From: Pseudomonas sp. HMWF021
GTDB lineage: Bacteria > Pseudomonadota > Gammaproteobacteria > Pseudomonadales > Pseudomonadaceae
Direction of reading: 5' to 3'
DNA length: 41,712 nucleotides
Assembly (NCBI RefSeq): GCF_003061005.1
Contig: NZ_QAIK01000002.1
Location: 1-41,712, forward strand
The notes beneath the pieces were generated by a model, which did not search any database, had not been told where the DNA came from, and worked only from the letters and a program-made list of their open reading frames with translations. Made by a program: the position numbers and the translations under genes. Below, piece by piece: positions 16,201 to 23,655 of the stretch (position 1 is the first letter of the stretch; each line of letters begins with the position of its first letter).

Positions 16201-16231
16201 ATTCCTCCGGGTCTTATGCCTAATCCTCCGG
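16201..16231. promoter_or_regulatory. Direct repeat, AraC-type operator candidate
   Basis: ATTCCTCCGG at 16201-16210 and AATCCTCCGG at 16222-16231 are near-identical direct repeats 21 bp apart (two helical turns), in the 154-bp divergent region between the dehydrogenase and the AraC gene. Spacing and orientation fit the tandem half sites of an AraC-family regulator. Confidence 0.5.
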
Positions 16232-16282
16232 CATGCGGGTCTGGGCGATCGCATTGGCAAAAGGATCTGCGATGATGCTTGC

Positions 16283-17209
16283 ATGCCTTTTTCCGTGACT
16301 TTTTTGAAGACCCCTCCAATGCAGTTGACCCGCCACCTTGATGCCAATGCCACGCTGGTTTCGCTGATCGAGCCGCTGGCGCTCCGCGACGGTTACAGCC
16401 AGACCGGGTTGCCGGGCGTGCAGGTGTTGCGCGCCAGTTGCGACGTGGCGCGTGGCCCGCACATTTACGAGCCGAGCCTGATGATCATCGCCCAGGGTAG
16501 CAAACTGGCGTTCCTCGGCCCGCGCACCATGGAATATGGCGCCGGGCACTACCTGATTCAGGCGCTGCCGGTGCCGTTCGAGTGCGAAACCTTTGCCTTG
16601 CCGGACGCGCCGTTGCTGGGGGTGTCGGTAGCGATCGACCGGGTGCTGCTCGGCGAACTGGTGCTGGCCATGGGGCTGGCGCCCGGGCGGCACATTCCGG
16701 CGCAAACGCCGGAGTCGATGACCTCGGTGGTGCTCGACGATGACATGCGCGGCTGTGTCGAGCGCTTGTTGCGCTGCCTGCACGATCCGCTGGAGCGGCA
16801 GATTCTCGGGCCGGCGCGGGTGCGTGAATTGTTGTTCACCGCGCTGCGCGGGCCACAGGCCGATGTGTTGCGCGCGCTGGTGGAGCAGCAGGGGCAGTTC
16901 GCCCGGGTCGCGGCGTCGATCAGCCATCTGCATGCGCATTACACCGAACCGTTGAACGTCGAGACCCTGGCCAGTTGCGCGAACATGAGCGTTTCGTCCT
17001 TCCACGAGCACTTCAAGCGCAGCACGCTGTTGTCGCCGGTGCAGTACCTCAAGCGCTTGCGCCTGCTGAAGGCGCAGACCTTGCTGGTCGCCGAAGGACT
17101 GGGCGTGGCGCAGGTGGCGCATCGGGTGGGGTATCAGAGTACGTCGCAGTTCAGCCGTGAGTACAAGCGCTACTTCGAGCGTAGCCCGGGTGAGGAGCGC
17201 GTTGCCTGA
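16283..17209 (+). CDS. AraC-family regulator (AraC_N type)
   Basis: 308-aa regulator (or 296 aa from the alternative ATG at 16319). N-terminal ~190 residues are the AraC_N cupin-like domain (GVQVLRASCDVARGPHIYEPSLMIIAQGSK region, then YGAGHYLI). The C-terminal ~100 residues hold two helix-turn-helix units: LNVETLASCANMSVSSFHEHFK and LGVAQVAHRVGYQSTSQFSREY, with KRYF at the end. This domain pair is that of YqhC, an aldehyde-responsive activator of an alcohol dehydrogenase; the divergent dehydrogenase makes the same role likely here. Confidence 0.87.
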   Translation: MPFSVTFLKTPPMQLTRHLDANATLVSLIEPLALRDGYSQTGLPGVQVLRASCDVARGPHIYEPSLMIIAQGSKLAFLGPRTMEYGAGHYLIQALPVPFECETFALPDAPLLGVSVAIDRVLLGELVLAMGLAPGRHIPAQTPESMTSVVLDDDMRGCVERLLRCLHDPLERQILGPARVRELLFTALRGPQADVLRALVEQQGQFARVAASISHLHAHYTEPLNVETLASCANMSVSSFHEHFKRSTLLSPVQYLKRLRLLKAQTLLVAEGLGVAQVAHRVGYQSTSQFSREYKRYFERSPGEERVA

Positions 17210-17241
17210 GTCAGTGGCAATATTCCTGATGGGCCCGCGAT

Positions 17242-17326
17242 CCCTGTAGGAGCTGCGGCACGCTGCGATCTTTTGATTTTTCAGATCAGCGTCAAGAGAT
17301 CGCAGCGTGCCGCAGCTCCTACAGGG
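17242..17326. repeat. REP-like hairpin, type A variant
   Basis: CCCTGTAGGAGCTGCGGCAC on the left pairs with its complement ending GCAGCTCCTACAGGG. The inner part reads GCTGCGATCTTTTGAT on the left and ends AGAGATCGCAGC on the right, with a small asymmetry. Lies between the convergent AraC and ETF-QO genes. Confidence 0.85.
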
Positions 17327-17348
17327 GAACGCAGAAATCCTGGGCAAC

Positions 17349-17374
17349 AAAAAGGCCCCCATTCCGGGAGCCTC
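17349..17374 (-). terminator. Rho-independent terminator of ETF-QO gene
   Basis: On the minus strand GGCTCCC...GGGGGCC forms a seven-pair stem (one G-T pair), followed by TTTTTG; it ends 19 nt after the ETF-QO stop. Confidence 0.7.
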
Positions 17375-17392
17375 GTTGTTCAGCGGTTCGAC

Positions 17393-19057
17393 TTACATGT
17401 TTGGGTAAGTCGGGCCGCCAGCGCCTTCCGGCGTGACCCAGGTGATGTTCTGCGAAGGGTCCTTGATGTCACAGGTCTTGCAGTGCACGCAGTTCTGGGC
17501 GTTGATCTGGAAGCGTTTTTCGCCGTCTTCTTTGGTGATCACTTCGTACACACCGGCCGGGCAGTAGCGCTGCGCCGGTTCGTCGTACATCGGCAGGTTG
17601 CGACTCAGCGGGATGCTCGGGTCGGTCAGCTTCAGGTGGCAAGGCTGTTCTTCTTCGTGGTTGGTACCAGAGATGAACACCGAGCTCAATTTGTCGAAGC
17701 TGAGTTTGCCGTCCGGCTTCGGATAGTCGATCTTCTTGCAGTCGGCTGCGAGCTTGAGGCAGGCATAATCCGGCTTGGTGTCGTGCAGGGTGAACGGCAG
17801 TTTGCCGCCGAAGATGTTCTGGTCCAGCCAGTTGAAACCACCGCCGACGATCGCACCGAACTTGTGGATCGCCGGGCCGAAGTTACGGCTGGCGAACAGT
17901 TCGTCGTAGAGCCAGCTCTTCTTGAACGCGTCGACGTAGGAAGTCAGCTCTTCAGTGCCATCCTTCTCGGCGAACAGTGCGTCAGCCACCGACTCGGCGG
18001 CCAGCATGCCGGACTTCATTGCGGTGTGGCTGCCCTTGATCTTGGCGAAGTTCAGGGTGCCGAGGTCGCAACCGATCAGCGCGCCGCCCTTGAAGACCAT
18101 TTTCGGCAGCGAGTTCAGGCCGCCCTTGCAGATGGCGCGAGCGCCGTAGCTGACGCGTTTGCCGCCTTCCAGGTATTGCTTGAGCACCGGGTGATGCTTG
18201 AGGCGCTGGAACTCGTCGAACGGCGACAGGTAGGTGTTGCTGTAGGACAGGTCAACGATCAGACCGACCACCACCTGGTTGTTTTCCAGGTGATAGAGGA
18301 ACGAGCCGCCAGTGTTTTCGGTGCCCATGATGTCCAGCGGCCAGCCGGCGGTGTGTACTACCAGGCCCGGCTGGTGCTTGGCCGGGTCGATTTCCCAGAT
18401 TTCTTTGAGGCCGATGCCGTAGTGCTGGGCGTCGGCATCGCTGTCGAGGTTGTAGCGCTTGATCAGCTGCTTGCCGATGTGGCCACGGCAACCTTCGGCG
18501 AACAGCGTGTATTTGCCACGCAGTTCCATGCCCGGGGTGTACAGGCCTTCTTTCGGATTGCCTTCGCGATCGACGCCCAGATCACCGGTGATGATCCCGC
18601 GTACGATGCCGTTTTCGTCGATCAAGGCTTCCTGAGCGGCGAACCCCGGGTAGATTTCCACGCCGAGGTTCTCGGCCTGCTGGGCCAGCCAGCGGCACAG
18701 GTTGCCCAGGGAAATAATGTAGTTGCCTTCGTTGTGCATGGTCTTGGGCACAAAGAAGTCAGGAATCTTCTGCGCGCTTTCGGCGTTTTTCAGCACGAAA
18801 ATATCGTCGCGGGTGACCGGGGTGTTCAGCGGGGCGCCGAGTTCTTTCCAGTCCGGGAACAGTTCGTTCAGAGCGCGTGGTTCGAACACGGCACCGGAAA
18901 GGATGTGTGCGCCGACTTCGGAGCCTTTTTCGACCACGCAGACGCTGATTTCCTTACCGGCTTCGGCGGCCTTCTGCTTCAGACGGCAGGCGGCGGACAG
19001 GCCAGCGGGGCCGGCACCGACGATGACCACGTCGAATTCCATGTATTCGCGTTCCAC
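17393..19057 (-). CDS. Electron transfer flavoprotein-ubiquinone oxidoreductase
   Basis: Membrane-associated flavo-iron-sulfur enzyme that passes electrons from ETF to ubiquinone, linking acyl-CoA dehydrogenases to respiration. The 554-aa length is standard. Seen: FAD dinucleotide fold DVVIVGAGPAGLSAACRL near residue 8, the KGSEVGAHILSGAVFEP segment, and a C-terminal 4Fe-4S site with Cys in RYCPAGVYEV and in NCVHCKTCDIKDPSQNI. The start is GTG at 19057 with an AGGAG site eight bases upstream; an ATG five codons in is the alternative. Divergent from etfBA, its direct electron donor. Confidence 0.95.
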   Translation of the reverse strand: MEREYMEFDVVIVGAGPAGLSAACRLKQKAAEAGKEISVCVVEKGSEVGAHILSGAVFEPRALNELFPDWKELGAPLNTPVTRDDIFVLKNAESAQKIPDFFVPKTMHNEGNYIISLGNLCRWLAQQAENLGVEIYPGFAAQEALIDENGIVRGIITGDLGVDREGNPKEGLYTPGMELRGKYTLFAEGCRGHIGKQLIKRYNLDSDADAQHYGIGLKEIWEIDPAKHQPGLVVHTAGWPLDIMGTENTGGSFLYHLENNQVVVGLIVDLSYSNTYLSPFDEFQRLKHHPVLKQYLEGGKRVSYGARAICKGGLNSLPKMVFKGGALIGCDLGTLNFAKIKGSHTAMKSGMLAAESVADALFAEKDGTEELTSYVDAFKKSWLYDELFASRNFGPAIHKFGAIVGGGFNWLDQNIFGGKLPFTLHDTKPDYACLKLAADCKKIDYPKPDGKLSFDKLSSVFISGTNHEEEQPCHLKLTDPSIPLSRNLPMYDEPAQRYCPAGVYEVITKEDGEKRFQINAQNCVHCKTCDIKDPSQNITWVTPEGAGGPTYPNM

Positions 19058-19185
19058 AGGCTATCTCCTACTCAAGGCTCAACAGTTTTTTTTCTAATTT
19101 GGAGGTTCGGTGTCGTATCCGTTATTGCCTTTACGTTAACGTCAAGGGTAATAATGGGCAAACCACCTTTCTCTCTAGGCGGCGC

Positions 19186-19214
19186 ATTATATCTACACCA
19201 CTCCGAGCGTCCAA
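19186..19214 (-). promoter_or_regulatory. Sigma-70 promoter for ETF-QO gene
   Basis: On the minus strand, TTGGAC (19214-19209) and a perfect TATAAT (19191-19186) are 17 bp apart, giving a leader of roughly 120 nt to the GTG start. Confidence 0.7.
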
Positions 19215-19216
19215 TA

Positions 19217-19230
19217 CAAACGTTTGTTTG
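19217..19230. promoter_or_regulatory. PsrA-like operator
   Basis: CAAAC-GTTT-GTTTG fits the published Pseudomonas PsrA box G/CAAAC-N2-4-GTTTG/C. It lies two bases upstream of the -35 of the ETF-QO promoter. PsrA is a TetR-type repressor that releases DNA on binding long-chain fatty acyl ligands and controls beta-oxidation genes, so this gives a direct reason for etf control by fatty acids. Confidence 0.6.
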
Positions 19231-19290
19231 AATCGGCTCCAGCCCAGAGAAATCAAAGAAGCACGGCTTATGAACGGCCATTTTGCCGTA

Positions 19291-19316
19291 TTGACCGGAA
19301 TAGGCGTTCCGGTCAA
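19291..19316. promoter_or_regulatory. Perfect 10-bp inverted repeat upstream of etfB
   Basis: TTGACCGGAA and TTCCGGTCAA are exact complements around TAGGCG, and the symmetry continues (CCGTA outside on the left, TACGG outside on the right after a two-base bulge). TTGACC could also be a -35 with a weak CAAGAT -10 17 bp on, in which case the palindrome would cover the etfBA promoter. Confidence 0.55.
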
Positions 19317-19364
19317 GATACGGGCGGTTTTGCGCTCGCCGTAGGCAGACTGGCGGTTTCAAGA

Positions 19365-19507
19365 GCACCTCTAAAGACAGGGCACAGGCAGTTCAAGGTG
19401 ATGCGCAGCGCAACTCCGGCGCGCAGTTTACACACCGTGCGAATCAATGACCCGTCGGTCACCACTGACGAACGGTCATCGCCCTCAGCCGGCGTTTTTA
19501 GAGGTGC
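19365..19507. repeat. Distant inverted repeat in etfB leader region
   Basis: GCACCTCTAAA (19365-19375) and TTTAGAGGTGC (19497-19507) are exact 11-base complements about 120 nt apart; GGGCACAGG and CTTGTGCCC next to them extend the match imperfectly. In a transcript from the etfBA side the arms would close a large loop ahead of etfB. No gene is seen in 19231-19582; an open frame of 120 codons there lacks coding character. Confidence 0.45.
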
Positions 19508-19582
19508 CCTTGTGCCCGATGAGCATCAACCGCCAGGTTCGCCTAGGCGACTTTCTTTTCACCGGAGAGTAACGAGGAATCC

Positions 19583-20332
19583 ATGAAGGTTCTTGTAGCT
19601 GTCAAACGCGTTGTGGATTACAACGTCAAGGTTCGCGTCAAAGCGGACAATTCCGGCGTAGACCTCGCCAACGTCAAGATGTCGATGAACCCGTTCTGCG
19701 AAATCGCAGTGGAAGAAGCCGTCCGCCTGAAAGAAAAAGGCGTTGCGACTGAAATCGTCGTCGTCTCCATCGGCCCGACCACCGCTCAGGAACAGCTGCG
19801 TACCGCACTGGCTCTGGGTGCCGACCGCGCCATCCTCGTCGAATCCGCTGAAGACCTGACTTCGCTGGCCGTGGCCAAGCTGCTCAAGGCAGTGGTCGAC
19901 AAGGAACAGCCTCAGCTGGTGATCCTGGGCAAACAGGCCATCGACAGCGACAACAACCAGACCGGCCAGATGCTCGCTGCACTGAGCGGCTACGGTCAGG
20001 GCACATTCGCTTCGAAAGTCGAAGTGTCCGGCGACAGCGTTGCCGTGACCCGCGAAATCGACGGCGGCGCGCAGACCGTTTCCCTGAAACTGCCGGCCAT
20101 CGTCACCACCGACCTGCGTTTGAACGAGCCGCGTTATGCGTCCCTGCCAAACATCATGAAAGCCAAGAAGAAGCCTCTCGAAGTGCTGACTCCGGACGCT
20201 TTGGGCGTTTCCACCGCCTCCACCAACAAGACCCTGAAAGTCGAAGCGCCGGCTGCACGCAGCGCGGGCATCAAGGTCAAGTCCGTGGCTGAACTGGTCG
20301 AGAAACTGAAAAACGAAGCGAAGGTAATCTGA
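19583..20332 (+). CDS. etfB: Electron transfer flavoprotein beta subunit
   Basis: 249-aa subunit that binds AMP and docks acyl-CoA dehydrogenases. Characteristic parts: [20 protein letters not shown] at the start, [20 protein letters not shown], the [13 protein letters not shown] segment, [20 protein letters not shown], and [20 protein letters not shown] before KAKKKPLE. An AACGAGGAATCC site precedes the ATG. Two bases separate it from etfA. Confidence 0.96.
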   Translation: MKVLVAVKRVVDYNVKVRVKADNSGVDLANVKMSMNPFCEIAVEEAVRLKEKGVATEIVVVSIGPTTAQEQLRTALALGADRAILVESAEDLTSLAVAKLLKAVVDKEQPQLVILGKQAIDSDNNQTGQMLAALSGYGQGTFASKVEVSGDSVAVTREIDGGAQTVSLKLPAIVTTDLRLNEPRYASLPNIMKAKKKPLEVLTPDALGVSTASTNKTLKVEAPAARSAGIKVKSVAELVEKLKNEAKVI

Positions 20333-20334
20333 TC

Positions 20335-21264
20335 ATGACTATCTTGGTAATCGCTGAACACGACAACAAAGTGCTGGCTCCGGCCACACTGAACACCGTG
20401 GCTGCTGCTGCCAAAATCGGCGGCGACATCCACGTTCTGGTTGCAGGCCAGGGCGCTGGCGCCGTGGCTGAAGCCGCTGCGAAAATCGCTGGCGTGAGCA
20501 AAGTCCTGAACGCTGACAATGCCGCTTACGCGCATCAGCTGCCGGAAAACGTTGCGCCGCTGGTTGCAGAGCTGGGCAAGGGCTACAGCCACATCCTGGC
20601 CGCCGCCACGTCCAACGGCAAAAACATTCTGCCGCGCGTCGCCGCTGCACTGGACGTTGACCAGATTTCCGAGATCATCTCGGTAGAAAGCGCCGACACC
20701 TTCAAGCGCCCGATCTACGCCGGTAACGCCATCGCGACCGTGCAGTCGACCGCACCGATCAAAGTGATCACCGTGCGTGCCACCGGTTTCGACCCGGTTG
20801 CCGCTGAAGGTGGTTCGGCGGCCGTTGAAGCCGTTGCTGCTGCACACGATGCCGGCACTTCCAGCTTCGTCAGCGAAGAACTGGCCAAGTCCGATCGTCC
20901 TGAACTGACCGCTGCCAAGATCGTCGTTTCCGGCGGCCGCGGCATGCAGAACGGCGACAACTTCAAACACCTGTACGCTCTGGCCGACAAGCTGGGCGCT
21001 GCCGTCGGTGCTTCCCGCGCCGCAGTCGACGCAGGTTTCGTACCGAACGACATGCAGGTCGGTCAGACCGGCAAGATCGTTGCGCCACAGCTGTACATCG
21101 CCGTTGGTATCTCCGGGGCGATCCAGCACCTGGCCGGTATGAAAGACTCCAAAGTGATCGTCGCGATCAACAAGGACGAAGAAGCGCCGATCTTCCAGGT
21201 GGCCGATTACGGTCTGGTGGCGGATCTGTTCGAAGCAGTCCCTGAGCTGGAGAAGCTGGTCTAA
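20335..21264 (+). CDS. etfA: Electron transfer flavoprotein alpha subunit
   Basis: 309-aa FAD-binding partner of EtfB. The C-terminal FAD domain is intact: [14 protein letters not shown], then [40 protein letters not shown] and [20 protein letters not shown]. The N-terminal domain ([40 protein letters not shown]) is normal. Together with EtfB and the divergent ETF-QO it carries electrons from beta-oxidation and amino acid dehydrogenases to the quinone pool. Confidence 0.96.
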   Translation: MTILVIAEHDNKVLAPATLNTVAAAAKIGGDIHVLVAGQGAGAVAEAAAKIAGVSKVLNADNAAYAHQLPENVAPLVAELGKGYSHILAAATSNGKNILPRVAAALDVDQISEIISVESADTFKRPIYAGNAIATVQSTAPIKVITVRATGFDPVAAEGGSAAVEAVAAAHDAGTSSFVSEELAKSDRPELTAAKIVVSGGRGMQNGDNFKHLYALADKLGAAVGASRAAVDAGFVPNDMQVGQTGKIVAPQLYIAVGISGAIQHLAGMKDSKVIVAINKDEEAPIFQVADYGLVADLFEAVPELEKLV

Positions 21265-21286
21265 TCCGGCGGCTTCACTTATAAAG

Positions 21287-21316
21287 AGCCCGGCCTTGTG
21301 GTCGGGCTTTTTTTTG
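21287..21316 (+). terminator. Rho-independent terminator of etfBA
   Basis: AGCCCGGCC and GGTCGGGCT form a nine-pair stem (one mismatch/wobble) with a TTGT loop, followed by eight T. It ends 22 nt after the etfA stop. Confidence 0.85.
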
Positions 21317-21344
21317 TCTCGAATTTGAGTGGGAGTGTTTTGCC

Positions 21345-22166
21345 ATGGATTTGCGCCGCTGGCTGTTATCGGGATTGATCCTGTTGCCGGGCATGGCTGC
21401 GGCCGCCGGCAAATGCGAGCGCCTCGTCGTCACCGGTAGCCCGGATGCGCCGCCGTACCTGTGGCAGGACCCGCAGAACCCCAAACACTTGATCGGCGCC
21501 AGTGCCGACCTGTTGCAGCAAGTGGCCAAGGATCTGGGGATCAAGGTCGAGCTGCTCTACGCCGGCAAACGCTCGCAGGCCCTCGATGAAGTGCGTAGCG
21601 GCCGAATGGACATGCTGGCCGACACGCCGCTGATGTTCAACGAGCTGGAAAACCTCGACTACATCTATCCGCCGTTGCTGGAAAACGACTACCTGGTGTG
21701 GACGCGCAAAGGCTCGACGCTGGTCTACAGCGAAGCCAAAGACCTGCACGGGCACACGGGCGGGATGTCGGAAAAGTCTCGAATGACCCAGGCATTCGGC
21801 ACTTTCGCCGAGCAGAATCTGACCCTGACGCGTACGGCAAATATCACTCAGGCCTTTCAGAAATTGCTGCTGGGGGAGGTGGAATATGTACTCGCCGGTC
21901 GCTACTCGGGCATGGCGGCTGCGCAGGCATTGGGCATGGCCAATGATCTACTGGCCTTCGAGCAACCGATTGACCGGCCAGGTCTGTTCCTCGCGGTTTC
22001 GCACAACTCCGCCTGCAACGATCCGTGGTTGCGCGGACAGCTCGCTAAAAAGATGACAGAATTGCCCGCGTCCGGACTGACCGAAGCCGCGCTGCAACGC
22101 AACATCGAGCGCTGGAAGGCGCAGCAGCAACAGCCGCAGCCACCTGTCAGTGCCCCAAAACAGTAG
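21345..22166 (+). CDS. Periplasmic solute-binding protein (SBP_bac_3 type)
   Basis: 273-aa protein with a signal peptide (MDLRRWLLSGLILLPGMAAAA) and an extracellular solute-binding fold of the amino-acid type (VVTGSPDAPPYLWQD, LIGASADLLQQVAKDLGIKVE, ALDEVRSGRMDMLAD, VLAGRYSGMAAA). No ABC permease or ATPase gene is adjacent, so it may be an orphan sensor or ligand scavenger rather than part of a dedicated transporter. The C-terminus ends in a Gln/Pro-rich tail. It is followed after 9 nt by the DUF4398 gene. Confidence 0.8.
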   Translation: MDLRRWLLSGLILLPGMAAAAGKCERLVVTGSPDAPPYLWQDPQNPKHLIGASADLLQQVAKDLGIKVELLYAGKRSQALDEVRSGRMDMLADTPLMFNELENLDYIYPPLLENDYLVWTRKGSTLVYSEAKDLHGHTGGMSEKSRMTQAFGTFAEQNLTLTRTANITQAFQKLLLGEVEYVLAGRYSGMAAAQALGMANDLLAFEQPIDRPGLFLAVSHNSACNDPWLRGQLAKKMTELPASGLTEAALQRNIERWKAQQQQPQPPVSAPKQ

Positions 22167-22175
22167 GGATTTTTA

Positions 22176-22532
22176 GTGAGTATTCGACCTCTTTTCGCGG
22201 CTGTGGCCGTTCTCGCCCTGGCCGGCTGCGCCAACGATCCTGCGCCCAATGAACAAATGCGCCTGACCGAACAGGCCATCGCCCAGGCCAAGGCTGTCGG
22301 TGCGACTGCCGATGAAATGCCGGAAATGAAACTGGCCGAAGACAAGTTCAATCGCGCCAAGGGCAACATGACCGACGAGTCTTACAAGAACGCGCGCATG
22401 CGTTCCGAACAGGCCGAGCTGGATGCGCGTCTGGCCGAAGCCAAAGTGCTGACGCAAAAGAGCGAAGAGCAATTGAATGTGTTGAACACCCGCATCATCC
22501 GTCTGCGCAAGCAGCTGGGAGATGCCCAATGA
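22176..22532 (+). CDS. DUF4398 lipoprotein
   Basis: 118-aa lipoprotein. GTG start; signal MSIRPLFAAVAVLALAGC with a clear LAGC lipobox (Cys18). The mature part is helical (EQMRLTEQAIAQAKAVGA, EMKLAEDKFNRAKGNM, RSEQAELDARLAEAKVLTQK) and matches the DUF4398 pattern, which occurs next to or fused to OmpA domains. It overlaps the OmpA-type gene by 4 nt. The role is likely in the cell envelope; molecular function unknown. Confidence 0.83.
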   Translation: MSIRPLFAAVAVLALAGCANDPAPNEQMRLTEQAIAQAKAVGATADEMPEMKLAEDKFNRAKGNMTDESYKNARMRSEQAELDARLAEAKVLTQKSEEQLNVLNTRIIRLRKQLGDAQ

Positions 22533-23341
22533 GCCTCAAGTCAAAAGCCCTCGGCGGCCTGATCCTGGCCGGTTGCGCGAGCCTCTACGGTTGCGCGGGT
22601 CAGCACGGCGAAGCGGCCTTGCAACAGGCCGGCAGTGATTTTCAGAAGGTCAAGGAAGATTCCAACGTGCTGCGTATCGCGCCAAAAGACGTGATTCGTG
22701 CCGGCGAGTCCCTGGCTCGGGCCGATCGTCTGTCGACCTACTGGGGCAGCGGTTCGGACGTGGTGCACTACGCCTACCTGAGTCAGCGCTACAGCGAAAT
22801 CGCACGTGAACACACCAATCTGGTGCTCAACGAAGAACGCGCGGCGAAGCTGGAACTGGAACGTCAGCGCCTGCAACTGGCCCTGCGCGAATCCAAACTG
22901 CTGAGCGTGCAGCAGCAGGGCAAGTGGCTCGAAGAACAGATCGTGGCGCTGGCCACCACACAGACCGATCGCGGTCTGGTCATGACCCTCGGCGACGTGC
23001 TGTTCGACACCGGTGAGGCGGAGCTGAAGAGTTCGGCCAACCGCGTGGTGTTGAAGATCGTGCAGTTCCTGCAACTCAACCCGAAGCGTGTGGTGCGTAT
23101 CGAGGGCTACACCGACAGCACCGGCGGTAAACAGGACAACCTCAAGCTGTCGCGCGATCGCGCCCAGGCCGTGGCGGATGTGCTGATGGATCTGGGTATC
23201 GAAGACAAGCGGATTCAGGTCGAAGGTTACGGCGACGAATACCCGGTGGACGCCAATGCTTCCGAGCGCGGGCGGGCACAGAACCGTCGGGTGGAAATCG
23301 TGTTCTCCGACGAAAAAGGCCAGCTCGGCGCCGCCCGCTGA
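22529..23341 (+). CDS. OmpA-family lipoprotein with DUF4398-like N-terminal part
   Basis: 270-aa envelope protein. Residues 1-~25 are a signal with possible lipobox cysteines (GGLILAGCASLYGCAG); the exact lipid Cys is uncertain. Residues ~30-130 are helical like the preceding gene (AGESLARADRLSTYWGS, EIAREHTNLVLNEERAAKLE). Residues ~150-265 are an OmpA/MotB peptidoglycan-binding domain: LGDVLFDTGEAELKSSANRV, RIEGYTDSTGGKQDNLKLSR, RAQAVADVL, VEGYGDEYPV, GRAQNRRVEIVF. The Asp and Arg residues that contact diaminopimelate are present. Confidence 0.87.
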   Translation: MSLKSKALGGLILAGCASLYGCAGQHGEAALQQAGSDFQKVKEDSNVLRIAPKDVIRAGESLARADRLSTYWGSGSDVVHYAYLSQRYSEIAREHTNLVLNEERAAKLELERQRLQLALRESKLLSVQQQGKWLEEQIVALATTQTDRGLVMTLGDVLFDTGEAELKSSANRVVLKIVQFLQLNPKRVVRIEGYTDSTGGKQDNLKLSRDRAQAVADVLMDLGIEDKRIQVEGYGDEYPVDANASERGRAQNRRVEIVFSDEKGQLGAAR

Positions 23342-23381
23342 ATTTCGGGTTCGGCGCAGTCTCCTGAACGACGCGTCCCCC

Positions 23382-23469
23382 TGTAGGAGCTGGCGAAGCC
23401 TGCGATCTGTTGATCTTGAAAAAGCAAGATCAACAGATCGCAGCCTCGTTTCACTCGACAGCTCCTACA
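23382..23469. repeat. REP-like hairpin, type A with paired changes
   Basis: TGTAGGAGCTGGCGAAGCCT on the left and its complement ending AGCTCCTACA on the right. The inner segment is GATCTGTTGATCTTG on the left and CAAGATCAACAGATC on the right: both arms carry the same base change relative to the other type A copies, keeping the pairing. A short extra insertion (TCGTTTCACTCG) interrupts the right outer arm. Confidence 0.83.
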
Positions 23470-23471
23470 AA

Positions 23472-23504
23472 GGCCCGGCCTGTCATGCAGAGCCGGGCTT
23501 TTTT
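23472..23504 (+). terminator. Rho-independent terminator after OmpA-type gene
   Basis: GCCCGGC and GCCGGGC pair around a 12-nt loop and are followed by TTTTTT. It lies directly behind the REP hairpin. Confidence 0.75.
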
Positions 23505-23528
23505 ACGTCTGTCGATTGGCACGCAAAT

Positions 23529-23605
23529 CCATACAGTTGTAGCTGACACTGCACTGTATGGTCGACTATGGTGGCAACTGTCCCAGTACACTTCTAAACT
23601 GTTCC
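23529..23605. promoter_or_regulatory. Repeated ACTGT half sites upstream of MocR gene
   Basis: CCATACAGT (23529-23537) and ACTGTATGG (23553-23561) form a perfect nine-base inverted repeat. Further ACTGT copies in the same orientation follow at 23577 (ACTGTCCC) and 23598 (ACTGTTCC), 24 and 21 bp apart. MocR regulators commonly bind such tandem sites in their own upstream region. The rest of 23342-23655 is the REP, terminator and leader. Confidence 0.5.
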
Positions 23606-23655
23606 GGTATTGTTTCACACAAGAATAAAACGCCCGTGAAATCGAGTGCTGCGTC

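Noticed and set aside
17273-19231. Plus-strand open frame of 652 codons
   Set aside because: Shadow of the ETF-QO gene, which is clearly real on the other strand.
19224-19586. 120-codon open frame in the etf intergenic region
   Set aside because: Starts next to the PsrA-like box, crosses the palindrome, has no ribosome site and no coding pattern.
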